64,000 nucleotides of DNA from NCBI GenBank assembly GCA_947247005.1, contig OX365948.1, forward strand, positions 55,969,401 through 56,033,400, written 5' to 3'. This DNA comes from Spisula solida. Taxonomy: Eukaryota > Mollusca > Bivalvia > Venerida > Mactridae. The notes beneath the pieces are model-generated. The model was not told the DNA's origin. It saw only the letters and a program-made list of their open reading frames with translations, and did not search any database. Position 1 is the first letter of the stretch; each line of letters starts with the position of its first letter. Shown here in pieces: positions 11,410-22,059 of this stretch. The position numbers and the translations under genes were made by a program.

Positions 11410-12091
11410 AGTAAAATATTCAATATATTATTGCAAACTATCTATGAATTCGCTGGGATCGTCGTTTGCAAAGGAGTCATGGGAGTTTATGGGTAGAGCG
11501 GCTGGCTCATGGGGGGGGAGGTTATAAGAGCAATATATGAATTTATTCTGGTAAAATAGAACATACGTAATCATACGATATAAGCACCAAACGATTGGAA
11601 AGATAAGTGATACGCCAATTTTAGTTTCAAAATACATGTACATATCATGCGGCCATGGGGTGGTCTACGGTATTTAAAGAAAATTAACACTGCTTTCAGA
11701 TATGCCGTCAACAGCAACATAACGAAACGCAAGGTCGTCGTCACGAATAACGTCGCAGATATACATGTACTAGTATACGATACACTTGTAGCTATCTGTT
11801 AAAGTCATGTAGTCACATGACATTTGGTAACGGAAATGGTCAGTGACCTTCAAATATGGTTGCCATGCTCGAGAGGATTCCGATCGCTTCTTAGGTTACC
11901 GGTTACCATTGTCATCGCGTTATTAGATCTTGAGTTTGTTCTATTCCCCGCCAATGAGGACCGAAACGACAGAAATAACGAATAGATGGTCCCGTTAGAT
12001 ATCAAATGTACAAGTAGCATAATTGATTAAGAACGGATTCCTGTTAGGGTCATCGCGTTATGAAAATCGATAAAATACGACGCGAGATTTG
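11410..12091. other. Intergenic, no gene seen
   Basis: No coding family was recognised. Confidence 0.35.
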
Positions 12092-12240
12092 ACCACAGGC
12101 CTAAGAAATTATATCACAAAATACAGAGTTTTAAAATTCCCCATCATCCCGTCATTACTATATATCTATAGTATATCTATTATATATAGTAATGACGGGA
12201 TGATGGTGAATTTCAAAATATAATTTCTAAGGCCTGTGAT
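12092..12240. repeat. Hairpin with a 32-bp core stem
   Basis: ccatcatcccgtcattacta (about 12140) pairs with tagtaatgacgggatgatgg (about 12187) across an AT loop of about 28 bases. The outer arms caggcctaagaaattata and tataatttctaaggcctg extend the stem. It is probably a palindromic MITE. Confidence 0.8.
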
Positions 12241-13128
12241 TTGACTTTTTCACGATATCGCATCGGCTCCGTTTGCCGTATAAAAACACGAGGCCCAAAC
12301 AAAGTCAAATCTCGCGTTGAAAGTTATCGATCTACATATAGAATACAGTACAACTTTATTGAAAATAAAACGCGAAAACAGAAACAAGCGCATCTCGGAT
12401 TTATAACTCTGCTACTTTCAAAGGGCGAGGAAACGGTAACGCGGTGGCCCTTACAGGATTCCGTAATCAAGGCATCCAACCAGTACAAGGTCAATGCATT
12501 GTCAGAAGTTCCGCTCTTCATCCACTTTGTACCATGTACATATGAGTATAATGTATTTTAAAAAACAAGGGTTCAACTTTGGGTCAATGTATTCATGGCG
12601 GCCAATTACGTTAATTTGTTTTTTAAGTTTTTATTCAATCGATATTAATTGTTAAGTCCTGTCCACAGAGTTCATTTCTGACATGTTTAGAATTCAGTGT
12701 TATTATTTCTTTCTCAGCCTTACATGTGTGGTCCGTGAGGGTTATTGTCCCTGCGTCAACAGTTCCAAATGATGGACGTGAATTTTGTAAAAAAAAATGA
12801 TAGTTTAAAAACTTTTCTTGTCATTTTTGTTTGAATTTCAACTTAAAGCGATAAATTTTGATGGATGAACGATAGCTTTGTTTCCAGTTTATGTTTGCCA
12901 AACCTTCGATATGTAGACATATCGAGCGGCTCAACTCTTATATAATGTTTACCGTACGCTTTGATGACCATGATTAGCCGAGTCGTCTGGATGATTGAAT
13001 CAAAAGTCAAGTGATTGTTAAATTTGGGCGTGATCAGACAGCCCTGAAATATACTTTTTTTAGTTCTTATGAAACGATTCTTTCAAGGACAATTGGACAC
13101 TTAATTACTTTAGCTCTCAGTTTACGGT
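12241..13128. other. Intergenic upstream of the 13427 gene
   Basis: A 106-codon frame at 12241-12561 shows no family features and is not called. The rest is AT-rich, with no second promoter that I can support. Confidence 0.35.
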
Positions 13129-13136
13129 ATAAAAGT
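13129..13136 (+). promoter_or_regulatory. TATA box for the 13427 gene
   Basis: TATAAAAG lies 291 bp upstream of the start codon, in an otherwise AT-rich but non-TATA context. It predicts transcription starting near 13160 and a 5' leader of about 265 nt. No clear initiator was found. Confidence 0.5.
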
Positions 13137-13426
13137 GGAGCACCTTTTGAGTTGTTTTTTTTACCTGCGATGAACTTGTGACAGACTGGATTAGATCAAG
13201 CTTTCTGAGAATGTTTAGAAATTAAAAAAAATGGAAATGGTTCCGATTTGAAGGAATTTGAGGCTTGAAATTTGAGAAATTTTACTGAGAACTTTTAAAT
13301 TCAAGATGGTATACATTTGAAATAATTGAACAGATACTAATAAATATTTCTCGCGAAGAGGACTACAACAGTGAAGTTATTGTTCTGCAGTAAAAAGTAT
13401 AAGAAAGAATTCCGCGCGTCTGGACA

Positions 13427-13918
13427 ATGTCGGCTGCATTACAGATTTCGTCGGCAATAGATAAGTTAGGAGCTAATCCTGAAACGACTGGAAACGCCGA
13501 GGAGACGAGTTCAGATATACAAACACCTAGAGTTAAATATAACGGAGAATTAAACGGTTACCACTTCCATAAGTTCAATGAAACATTTATTTGTCGTGAG
13601 GAATTACCACAGGGTTCTAACACTTTCCAACAAGTACTTGACGAGATAACTCAAGAACTCGATTCAACGAAAATTCCCGAGGAGCCCATGCACGTGTCTT
13701 CAATGACGGATCGTCGTAAATCCGTGGCGGTATTCCGGAAAAGATCAGACATTGGGTTTCCTAGGAATCGACGTGTGAGCTTTGGAAAGCCCGTGAACAT
13801 ATTCTCAGATCCCGCTCGACAATTCCGCCGGCAATCATCGACATTATCATTCACCCGTCCACGTATTTGTTCCGACGGCGCCGTGGTTAGAGCCAGAAAA
13901 GCTTCATTACAAAGTTAG
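13427..13918 (+). CDS. Unknown 163-aa protein with PP1-docking RVSF motif
   Basis: I do not recognise the family. The start codon has A at -3 (gacaATG), and no longer in-frame start is apparent. The N-terminal half is acidic and polar (residues 1-90). The C-terminal half is strongly basic and carries basophilic-kinase consensus sites: RRKS (96-99), RRVS (115-118), RRQSS (134-138) and RKAS (157-160). RVSF at 116-119 fits the protein phosphatase 1 docking motif [RK]-V-x-F, with a phosphorylatable Ser inside it. There is no signal peptide, membrane segment or Cys framework, so it is presumably intracellular. It is a single exon between a TATA box at 13129 and an AATAAA at 14505, with a 3' UTR of about 600 nt containing a 3 x 40-bp repeat. 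A phosphorylation-controlled PP1 partner is inference from short motifs. That it is a real gene is supported by the promoter, start context, poly(A) site and non-repetitive sequence. Confidence 0.65.
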   Translation: MSAALQISSAIDKLGANPETTGNAEETSSDIQTPRVKYNGELNGYHFHKFNETFICREELPQGSNTFQQVLDEITQELDSTKIPEEPMHVSSMTDRRKSVAVFRKRSDIGFPRNRRVSFGKPVNIFSDPARQFRRQSSTLSFTRPRICSDGAVVRARKASLQS

Positions 13919-14031
13919 CGCATTGGTTGATTAAGCAATAAGAAATGACTGGAAATTCATATTATTTGGACTTTACGTATTATTTCTTGATATTTTTATC
14001 GCATGCATCACGAATTACTCATATTTACCGG

Positions 14032-14151
14032 GTGACAATTTATGGGATACATGCCCAACTCGTCGAATATCGTGACAATTTATGGGATGCATGCCTAACT
14101 CGTCGAATATCGTGACAATTTATGGGATACATGTCCAACTCGTCGAATATA
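14032..14151 (+). repeat. Three 40-bp direct repeats in the 3' UTR
   Basis: The unit gtgacaatttatgggataca continues with tgcccaactcgtcgaatatc and occurs three times without a gap, with only three or four substitutions. It lies 113 bp after the stop codon of the 163-aa gene, so it should be in its transcript. Confidence 0.9.
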
Positions 14152-14504
14152 GTGTGCGTGTTTTTTTTCAGTAATTACATTTATATAAAGAAGTGCAATT
14201 TAACACGTTAAAACATCTGACGTGTGTTCGGACAGTGGAACTATATTTCATTTCTTAGCTGTGGGCTAGCTCTCGGCAAAGTTTCCATTTATTAAAGATG
14301 TAAGCGATATGTTATTTCGTTAATTTCAACACTTTTTCTTAATTTATTTAGATGTTTGTTTTCGTATTCATGTATTCTATAGAGTCTTTATAAAATATTA
14401 TATTTGCATCAAATGTTTTGAAATCAGACTTTATATACAGTCTTGAGTGTAAATATTGTACATACTTATATCAAAATATATTTCTATTCAGTTGTTTTTA
14501 ATTA

Positions 14505-14510
14505 AATAAA
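14505..14510 (+). terminator. Poly(A) signal of the 13427 gene
   Basis: AATAAA in attaaataaaaacctattg, followed by T-rich sequence (aaatttttgttatttgg) about 20 nt downstream. This is the expected layout for cleavage near 14530. Confidence 0.6.
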
Positions 14511-14551
14511 AACCTATTGTAACAATGATAAATTTTTGTTATTTGGTCATT

Positions 14552-15192
14552 TTTAGCTCGACTTTTCGAAGAAAAAAAGTCGAGCTATTGTGACGGGATC
14601 GTCTGCGTGTGAGTGGGCGTTAGTTAAAGGTGCTGCCTCATATATTTGGCTTACAATTTTGTTTATCGTGGTTTTCCAACCTAACCAAGTATTGATGTAA
14701 TAGAAAGCCACTGACGGTTCCTTTATGAAGGATTTGGTGCAAATAAGCAATTTTAACCACTCTCGATATCGCCCGTTTAGTATTTTTTTCTTGAAAAAAA
14801 GAGCTGAGTTTCATTCCAACATGCTTAGTGAATTATATATTTCACACGTGATCGAACTATAACATCAACAAACTATAGCGTAAACATCAGTAAGGTATTT
14901 GGTTCGTTTACCCATTCATTTTCATCAAATGAGAACAAATTTCAGACAAATTAAGTAATATTAGTGTAAATTCTATAGGGTATTAATACCCTATAGAATT
15001 TTTTATGTAAAAAGACTAAATAACTGCAAAAATGCCGAAGTTTCTCAAGTTATTTTAGATGTCTTTGTGGTTGTCTATATTGACAAAGCTGGTAATACTG
15101 TCGTCACCTATATTTATGAAGGTTATCTGTCCTTGACACTCTTAGAATTTTTACTCACAAATGAAGGGTACTCACAAGTACGAGAAAGTCGA
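14552..15192 (-). repeat. Dispersed repeat M, longer copy
   Basis: It starts with tagctcgacttttcgaagaa, a near-palindrome that folds back on aaaagtcgagcta. It ends with gaaagtcgagcgtcc. Its interior is the inverted copy of 7740-8130. A perfect 34-bp palindrome lies at 14968-15001. The MLICTKSFIKEPSVAFYYIN frame inside it is repeat-derived. Confidence 0.7.
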
Positions 15193-15932
15193 GCGTCCAG
15201 CACTAATAGGCAGTGCTCTTGTTTGTTTGAAGCAGTTTCCCCTGTTTCTCTACCAACAATATTATTTGGTTCTAAAAATTGCAGTTTAATTCAATTAACT
15301 TAATAGCTTCAAAAGGAAGAAGAGGAACACGACTCCACTTCTCTTGATTATCGAAGCTCTTACGTTTATCCAAAGATGAACCAGCCGTAATAAGAGTAAC
15401 TTTTACGGCTTCATAACAGACGGTCAAAAACAGAAATGCTTTTCAGTGTTTCCCACCTAACATAACTAAAATTACTAACATTCTTTGGACGAGACGTTAA
15501 GCGAGGTTCCGTGTATAATGCTTTACATCGGCACGTAAAAGAACCAGGGATGCTTCTGGAACTGGAGCATCTTCTGTATCATGTACTTCCCCCCTAAAAA
15601 ACTAGTGACTAGCCTCTTCTGGGGCCTCGCCCATATGGATTTCCGGTGGCGAGGATAAATAAAAGCAAATAAACAAGCTTCATAACATTCGCAGTAAAGT
15701 AAAGCCATCGCATGTGTGACCCTACCAATTTATGTGTGTGAATAACAATGTAGGTTAAAAAATTTAAGAAATTAAAAAAATGTGTTACTTAATATTATTT
15801 TTCTGAACTTTGTTGCAATAACTAAAATTCATTAATAGGCAAGTTTAAGGATTAACTTTTACATGATAAAATAAACAATTATCTCGGTGCATTTAAAGAA
15901 TTCTATAGATTAACCTTAGCCGATAGATTATA
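15193..15932. other. Intergenic, no gene seen
   Basis: No supportable gene or repeat boundary. Confidence 0.35.
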
Positions 15933-16922
15933 TACGAGGGATGATCCATATATAACGAGAAAATGCTTATAATTTTGTTATGATCCGTTAAATTTTACTC
16001 AAACTTTAGCTGGTAGTAATAACATACATTAGCAATGTTTCCCTAAAAGTTCATGATACCAGCGACATCATGTTACAATCTATGGTTGCTAAGGTAACTC
16101 TTGATACGCCAAGGCGGGGCATTTTTCGGAGTTTTAACAATTGTCACGCAAATTCAAACCCTCACAGTTTTCATGTAAGCAACAGCAATGTGATGACAAT
16201 TAGTACTCGGGGTCACATAAGACTCGCCTGACTGATGATGACGTCACACACGGGTTATGTTGTCATTTGTTTCGTCGCGCACGTGTTATCGTTCCGTGAT
16301 AGCAAAAAATACCGACGACAAAAGGGTTTCAATAAAATATTTAGTTTTGAAGAAAACAAGTAATAATAAAATTGTACAAGATATTCAGTAAACATTTCGT
16401 GATGATGTCATGTCAAAAGCTGCGATTTGTGAACATAATAACATATTAAACATGGACTGGAAAAAGGCTAGAGATCTAACGCAAAGTGGACGTAACGTGA
16501 CGTCAACGTCAGAACTACGCACGGAAATGTTGGATGTTTTGAATGAAATTCCGAAAGATGACTATCGTGGTTCTTTTTGAACTTTGTATGGCATTGGCGA
16601 AGACGTATAAATATTGAAGGATGATAATCTGAAAAGTTTTTAAAAATTAATACAGTAAGGCCTTAGGAATGTGATCGTCAAATTGATCAAAGTTCAATTC
16701 TGAATAACGTTAAAAGGTGCAAATACGACGTTGCCCCGCCTACCGGTTTCATAGGTCGGCAAAAATGTTCCAAATAATTTATTTTTCGATAAATTTTAAA
16801 AATATTCCGTACATCTTCTCCTAATATATGTATTAACCACCACATAAAATATTTTTAGAAAATACTAAGTAATAACAAAATTATAAGCATGTTCTCGTTA
16901 TATATGGATCATCCCTCGTATA
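15933..16922 (+). mobile_element. Internally deleted mariner-family transposon
   Basis: Near-perfect terminal inverted repeats of about 50 bp run inward from tacgagggatgatccatata on the left and from its inverse, ending ggatcatccctcgta, on the right, with TA borders. The interior keeps only a C-terminal transposase remnant (16452-16640). With both ends intact it could once have been moved in trans. Confidence 0.85.
16452..16640 (+). pseudogene. Mariner transposase C-terminal remnant
   Basis: Frame one reads MDWKKARDLTQSGRN, then a segment with SELRTEMLDVLNEIPKDDYR, and meets a TGA after GSF. A one-base shift continues as NFVWHWRRRINIEG. This mirrors the mariner C-terminal pattern of a helix ending in Ile-x-Lys-Asp followed by W..R..(K/R)C(I/V)...G. 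The catalytic D,D residues are absent, so the remnant is inactive. It lies between the mariner-type TIRs. Confidence 0.6.
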
Positions 16923-17762
16923 ACACTAACCCTTTAATTGTCTAGTTGATTGAAAGTGGTGTAACTGTTTTAAATCTATGATTATCCTAACGATACACCG
17001 ACGGGGGTTGACTAATTGTATGAGCATGAAGTCCGCTCGTACGTTGGTGTTCATTATACCAAGGTGATATTCAAAATTTCATTTTAAATAGGGAATGTAC
17101 TGTGATGTTGGTAATTTCAACAACATACTGCATTTCAATGCGGCATAACTTACCATACGAACGGACTTTGGTGGTGTCACTTTTAACAAGACTGCATGTA
17201 CACTTAACCGATTTAAAAACTCAATAGAGGGGGTTTTGGTGCAGTTTTGCCAGTCTAAGGTGCCATAATTGATTGAAATTGGGCACTTAATGAATATGAA
17301 TACATGCAGTAAAAGATGTGCAAATTTCATAGTGATCAAGCTTTAAACATACTCAGCGCCCTATTGACTCTTACATTTTAAAATTCACGTTACACTGTGT
17401 AAAAAGCCGAACACGACTATGTTTTGACCTGACTGTGTAGCCACAGCTATCCTATTAACAATATTTAAATGCACACACAATAAAACAATTGTAGCGATAG
17501 GTCATATTGTATACAAAATACAGTGTTAACTTTTCAGTGACGCCCAGTATAATCACAAAACTATGTCCGATCGAGAATGTCGAATTCACAAAAATCGTTG
17601 CGTTTCTAAATCGGTTCTGTGTATGTATTAATTAAAAGACTTTATATTGGAAATGTAATTAACCAGCTCTTGTAGATGTGCATGATACAACTGGTTTTCT
17701 CGGGAAAAGGCAACAATGTCGTCTCATCCATAGATATATATATATATTATAACGTTATACAC
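16923..17762. other. Intergenic, no gene seen
   Basis: The 86-codon open frame at 17079-17339 (minus) has no recognisable domain. No gene is called. Confidence 0.35.
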
Positions 17763-17997
17763 ATATCGCTGGCTTAGAATTTGAAGGTCGTAAGTACAAA
17801 ATCCATATTTTGAGAAAACAAGAACAAAACTGTCTGAAAACTACTCTTTACTTATGGAAAACCTCAGGTTGGTCAACATGACCACTTTGGATTTTCATGA
17901 AAATATGCTCATAAGACGAAGCGCCTTGAGATGCAGATTTCAAATATGCATGCGTCTTATAAGTACTTAGGACTTTCTAATTCTAAGCCAGCGATAT
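17763..17997. mobile_element. MITE family A, intact
   Basis: The ends atatcgctggcttagaattt and ttctaattctaagccagcgatat-type are inverted. The 235-bp copy is uninterrupted and serves as the reference for the split copies at 6517 and 57736. Confidence 0.85.
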
Positions 17998-19231
17998 ATA
18001 TATCCGTCTTATCATAATTTAATTAAATGTCGTGAAAGTAGGCTAGACATAATGCACTTTTATTCGGTGCTTGTGTACCTTACTGCAGTGTTGTTGTGTA
18101 ATGAATTAATGCCTCATACTGTTGTTGCTTCATTGTGGTAGATTTATGATAAATTACATACATGCCTTCGGGAGCACTGTACGTGCGTCAATGTAACATG
18201 TGGAAATAGGACAGTAAGTAAGTCTTTTGTGATACAATGTAGCATACACATTTATACCGATTTCGTGCCGAAAGCATTATTTTTATTCGATTGCCCCAAT
18301 GACGTCACATGATGGAGCACGTTTAACACGATGCTGCATCTCCAAAATCATTTGTTATATTCGTTGAATAACGACAGACAAACATAATTCATCAACTGAA
18401 ACCTGGTTGGTTGCATTTTAGTAGGTGGGAGAATACCTAATTGAAAGAATAAACGACATATCTAAGTTTAGGCCTAAACTACACTGCCCACCGAAAATAA
18501 GTATACAGAGGTATTTTCCCCATTTATTTGTCGGTAATAACACTATTTGCATAACAGTGAAGTAAGCAATATGTTTGAAGAAAAGGAGAATTTTGCTTTA
18601 TTAATGGGTACCCTAGGTGCACAATATAGTTTCTTTGTCCTGGTTGAAAGGTAAGTTTGTCATAAAAACTCATTAGTCATAACACTGTTTGCGGAACAGT
18701 GATGCACCAGTTAACATAAACAGATCAGTGTCAGCTGATTCCAGTGAAATAATGAAATTCGGCCCCTCTATTTCCCCGTTGTGCATTGGTCACCAATTAC
18801 TCTGGCGCTAGGCTATGTATCGGATTTCAAGGCATCGTGCGCATTGCACACACCAGAGCAGGAGGGCGGCAAAAAATCGGGGAGCAGCATACTGTATAGT
18901 CATCGCTTGATTCCGTCGGCTCCGAATACTGTCTAGTTCTCTAGAGGGTGGAAGTCAACGAACCTTGATGTGAAGCTTTCGTAAGAACATCGTAACTACT
19001 CGGGTATTTCCGGAAGCTCCAATATGTTACGTCATTATAATGTCCAAGGCGTCCCGATTGCCCTAAAGAGGTGACGATGTGTAAGACACAAAACTTCCAG
19101 ACTCAATTATTTTGGACAGAGTCATGGCCCTCTGAATATTTTTACGTATTGTCCGAGTTCGCTCTATTTCTGAATGTATTTTATACGAACCTTGATTCGA
19201 CATCAGTTAATGACGAAGAAAACGCCATACA
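17998..19231. other. Intergenic, no gene seen
   Basis: No repeat ends or coding family recognised. A slightly GC-richer stretch at 18720-19060 has no defined structure. Confidence 0.35.
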
Positions 19232-19362
19232 TATTCAGTGCAACCTCTGCAAAGTGGCCCTCCATAGAGCAACAACCCTCTTAAGCACCATAGTCATTTT
19301 GTTTCAGAAGTAATTATTTACAATAAAGTTTACCTCTGCAGAGCAATAACCTCTGTACAACG
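19232..19362. mobile_element. Degenerate MITE family E
   Basis: It contains tcagtgcaacctctgcaaag, gagcaacaaccctctta and gcagagcaataacctctg, matching the internal phrases of 4322-4494. The right terminus has been lost. Confidence 0.6.
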
Positions 19363-19539
19363 ACCAAACATTGATCCATTCGTCCATTCATTTAATCACT
19401 TTATATGTGCATGTTACGTAGTAATGCTAGCTCGTGTTGTTATATATGGAACATATAGCTACGTGATACGCTCACTGTTTATTTACCTTATGAACAATCT
19501 ATACTGAGCACCAAGCAGGGGAGATATACCAGAACCATT

Positions 19540-19942
19540 TTAAAGTCCCATTATGCCTTAATTGGCTATTTTCAAAAAGCAATAACTTGGCAACTTATCT
19601 GCAAAATGATACATTTTGAGCACTTTAGTCGAGTCCCAAAGGTGGAAAACAGAATAGGATGGAAGAAAACTAAATAAAGCCTCCAGTTGGTTTGTAAACA
19701 AAATAACGAAATGTAAACAATTAATGCATAATTTAAAGCCTAAGGGGAGCAACTCTTGCAAAATTAGTATTTTGTCATCCATACATTCTACTAAATGTGA
19801 TTTTTGGCATACTATTTCGACAGATGTAGCTGACATTCTGTCGTCAATTAAAGGCCATTTGTGAAAAACATCCTAATTCTTTGTATTTTGTCTATTTACT
19901 GGATGATCGGGAAAAAGTTTTGGGAGAAATAATGTGACTTTA
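19540..19942 (+). mobile_element. MITE family B, plus orientation
   Basis: The ends ttaaagtcccattatgcc and aatgtgactttaa are imperfect inverted partners. The 403-bp interior aligns with 21190-21603 and 44791-45195, which are inverted relative to it, and with the truncated 47567-47727. The 92-codon frame inside recurs in other copies only because the repeat does. Confidence 0.8.
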
Positions 19943-19963
19943 AAGAACTGTGGTATATTATGG

Positions 19964-20033
19964 CATTGGATCGTACCCGACACCTCTCGCACACGAACTT
20001 GACGCTCTACCACTACACTATGCATGGAGGTGG
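19964..20033 (-). mobile_element. tRNA-like SINE head
   Basis: On the minus strand, tagtgtagtggtagagcgtc is a good pol III A box and gtcgggtacgatccaat approximates a B box. The acceptor stem does not pair, so this is a SINE or tRNA relic. It lies 22 bp from the end of a family B MITE. Confidence 0.55.
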
Positions 20034-20504
20034 ATCTTTGCTTACAGATATGTTTAAAATGTCACAAACACAGATGTATCAATGTTCCATTATAAGATCT
20101 ATCACATTTGTATTTTTTTTTTGGTAAAACGTGTTTATGTTATTCTGGAACCCATTTGTTAATTTTGTGATACAAAGTGTGTAATTATCGCAGATGTTCC
20201 CTTGCTTTTGTGTTCGATATGCTCTGTGGTAATGGTGTCTAGTTTCATTCTTACATATTTAATGCTTAATATATGCAGACATATACATACACACCGTGTC
20301 TTTTATAGTTTTGACACAGTTAAAGTACGTAACATGTCAACATTTTAATTACGGTCGTTACTGTAGAACTTCGATGCCTCGAAACAGTTTTGCCTCGAAC
20401 ACCCTAGAAACTTCAAAAAGGTCCTTTGGTTAAGATAATGATGTAGATGCATCGAACTACAATGTATATTTCTCGTGTGGGGGAGTTTAAATCATCGAGT
20501 TCTG
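20034..20504. other. Spacer between MITE B and the hairpin
   Basis: AT-rich, with no coding signal. Confidence 0.35.
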
Positions 20505-20723
20505 CACGGTATGAATCCCGATACACCGCTTCTCAGTTCCGTGAGAGAATTGTTATATTTTCATATGGCTCTGACGGAACTGAAAACCGATGTAACGCTC
20601 GGACGGAACTCACATTCCATGTATCCTGAGTGTTACATTGGTTTTCAGTTCCGTCAGAGCTATATAAAAACAGAACAATTCTCCCATGGAACTGAAAAGC
20701 GGTGTATCGGGATTCATACCGTG
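20505..20723. repeat. Long near-perfect hairpin, about 100-bp stem
   Basis: The left arm starts cacggtatgaatcccgatac. The right arm ends with its inverse, gtatcgggattcataccgtg. Pairing continues inward (ctctgacggaactgaaaacc with ggttttcagttccgtcagag) to a loop of about 20 bases near 20614, with few mismatches. The open frames on both strands here are consequences of the palindrome. Confidence 0.9.
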
Positions 20724-21189
20724 TTCTACTACAAGTAAATTCTATATTGTTGTCCACATGTATCATGTGACCTTGAACTATATTAAATGTCTATCATGAT
20801 GTTAAAAAGTGATGAATCGGCATATTTCCATGTCTTAAAAGTTAAAATTGGGTTTCAAATGTGATTACTAGCATCCATATTTACTGTTATGAACAAAAAT
20901 GCAGAAGAACGTATCAAGAAAAATGCAATGAAAAGCCTACAAATAGTCGCGATGACTGAATGCTGATTACAACGATGCAAAACGTAGTTACAACGTACTA
21001 ATAGTTTGCGTCTATTGAAATTGGTTTAAACATTAAACATGCACAAAATCCATACATTTTAGCAATGGGTTTTTCTGCATTTTTTTTATTTTGATAAGAG
21101 TATACACTAGTGTAGTAAACATTATTAAATAATATTTTTTTAAAAAATAGGAAAAATTGTAAAAATGCCACAACTTTTTAATACTTAGA
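20724..21189. other. Spacer between the hairpin and MITE B
   Basis: AT-rich; nothing supportable. Confidence 0.35.
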
Positions 21190-21603
21190 TTAAAGTCACA
21201 TTATCTCTCCCCAAACTTTTTTCCAGATCATCCAGTAAAAAAACTAAATACAAAGAATTAGGATTTTTTCACAAATTACCTATAATTGACGATAGAATGT
21301 CTCTTAAATGTTTCTTAAAATAGTATCCCAAAAATCATATTTAGTCAAATGTATAGATGACAAAATACTAATTTTGCAAGAGTTGCTCCCCTTAGACTTT
21401 ACATTATGCATTTATTGTTTACATTTCGTTATTTTGTTTACAAACCACCCGGAGGCTTTATTTCCTTTTCTTCCATCCTATGGTGTTTTCCACCTTTAAA
21501 ACTCATCTGAAGTGGTTAAAATGCATCATTCTGCAGATAGGTTGCCAAGACTTTTAGTTATTCCTTTTTGAAAATAGCCATTTAAGGCATAATGGGACTT
21601 TAA
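21190..21603 (-). mobile_element. MITE family B, inverted copy
   Basis: It starts ttaaagtcacattatctctc and ends ggcataatgggactttaa. It is inverted relative to 19540-19942 and about 1.25 kb away, so the two copies could also pair with each other. Confidence 0.8.
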
Positions 21604-21896
21604 TTAGCAGTCGTTATAATCACACATGCCGGAAGTAATCAGAGTGCTGAAAAAGCTACGCTACAAAACGTCCAAAAAGCATATGATAAAAAACACACAC
21701 GTCTGTTATATGTACTAAGGATTAATTAAATGCATTCCTTCGTCCCGATGAATTAATGTTAAACTCCTACGTTTATGGTTTAGTAGGCCAGTATGTCGAC
21801 ATGTACGGAAATAGCATGTGGCTACAACTGAGACAACGAACTTTACAAAACCTCTAGCAACAAACAAATAACATCAGAGTATGTTTATATACACAT

Positions 21897-21902
21897 TTAA
21901 TA
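21897..21902 (-). terminator. Candidate poly(A) signal of the EGF gene
   Basis: Minus-strand ATTAAA lies about 160 nt after the stop codon of the EGF-repeat gene. A second ATTAAA occurs nearer the stop in ttaattaaatcc. No canonical AATAAA was seen in between. Confidence 0.35.
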
Positions 21903-22059
21903 ATTCTTATTTGAACAAATTATGAGACACGAGGATTTAATTAAATAGCACTGACAAAAACACAATGCACAATGGTTTTTAAATAATTTGGGATTAGAAA
22001 TATATAGTTCTGGATTTCTTTGAAGCAGTGTTAGTTGATAACTTCCTAACCTCCAACCA

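Noticed and set aside
12241..12561. A 106-aa gene
   Set aside because: It starts at the edge of a hairpin element, has no family features, promoter or poly(A) site, and is no longer than chance frames here.
19558..19836. A conserved 92-aa protein (similar frames near 21308 and 45006)
   Set aside because: The similarity comes from MITE family B copies. The copies contain stops and frameshifts in different places.
20447..20766. Overlapping small genes on both strands
   Set aside because: They arise from a near-perfect hairpin, so both strands read almost the same sequence.
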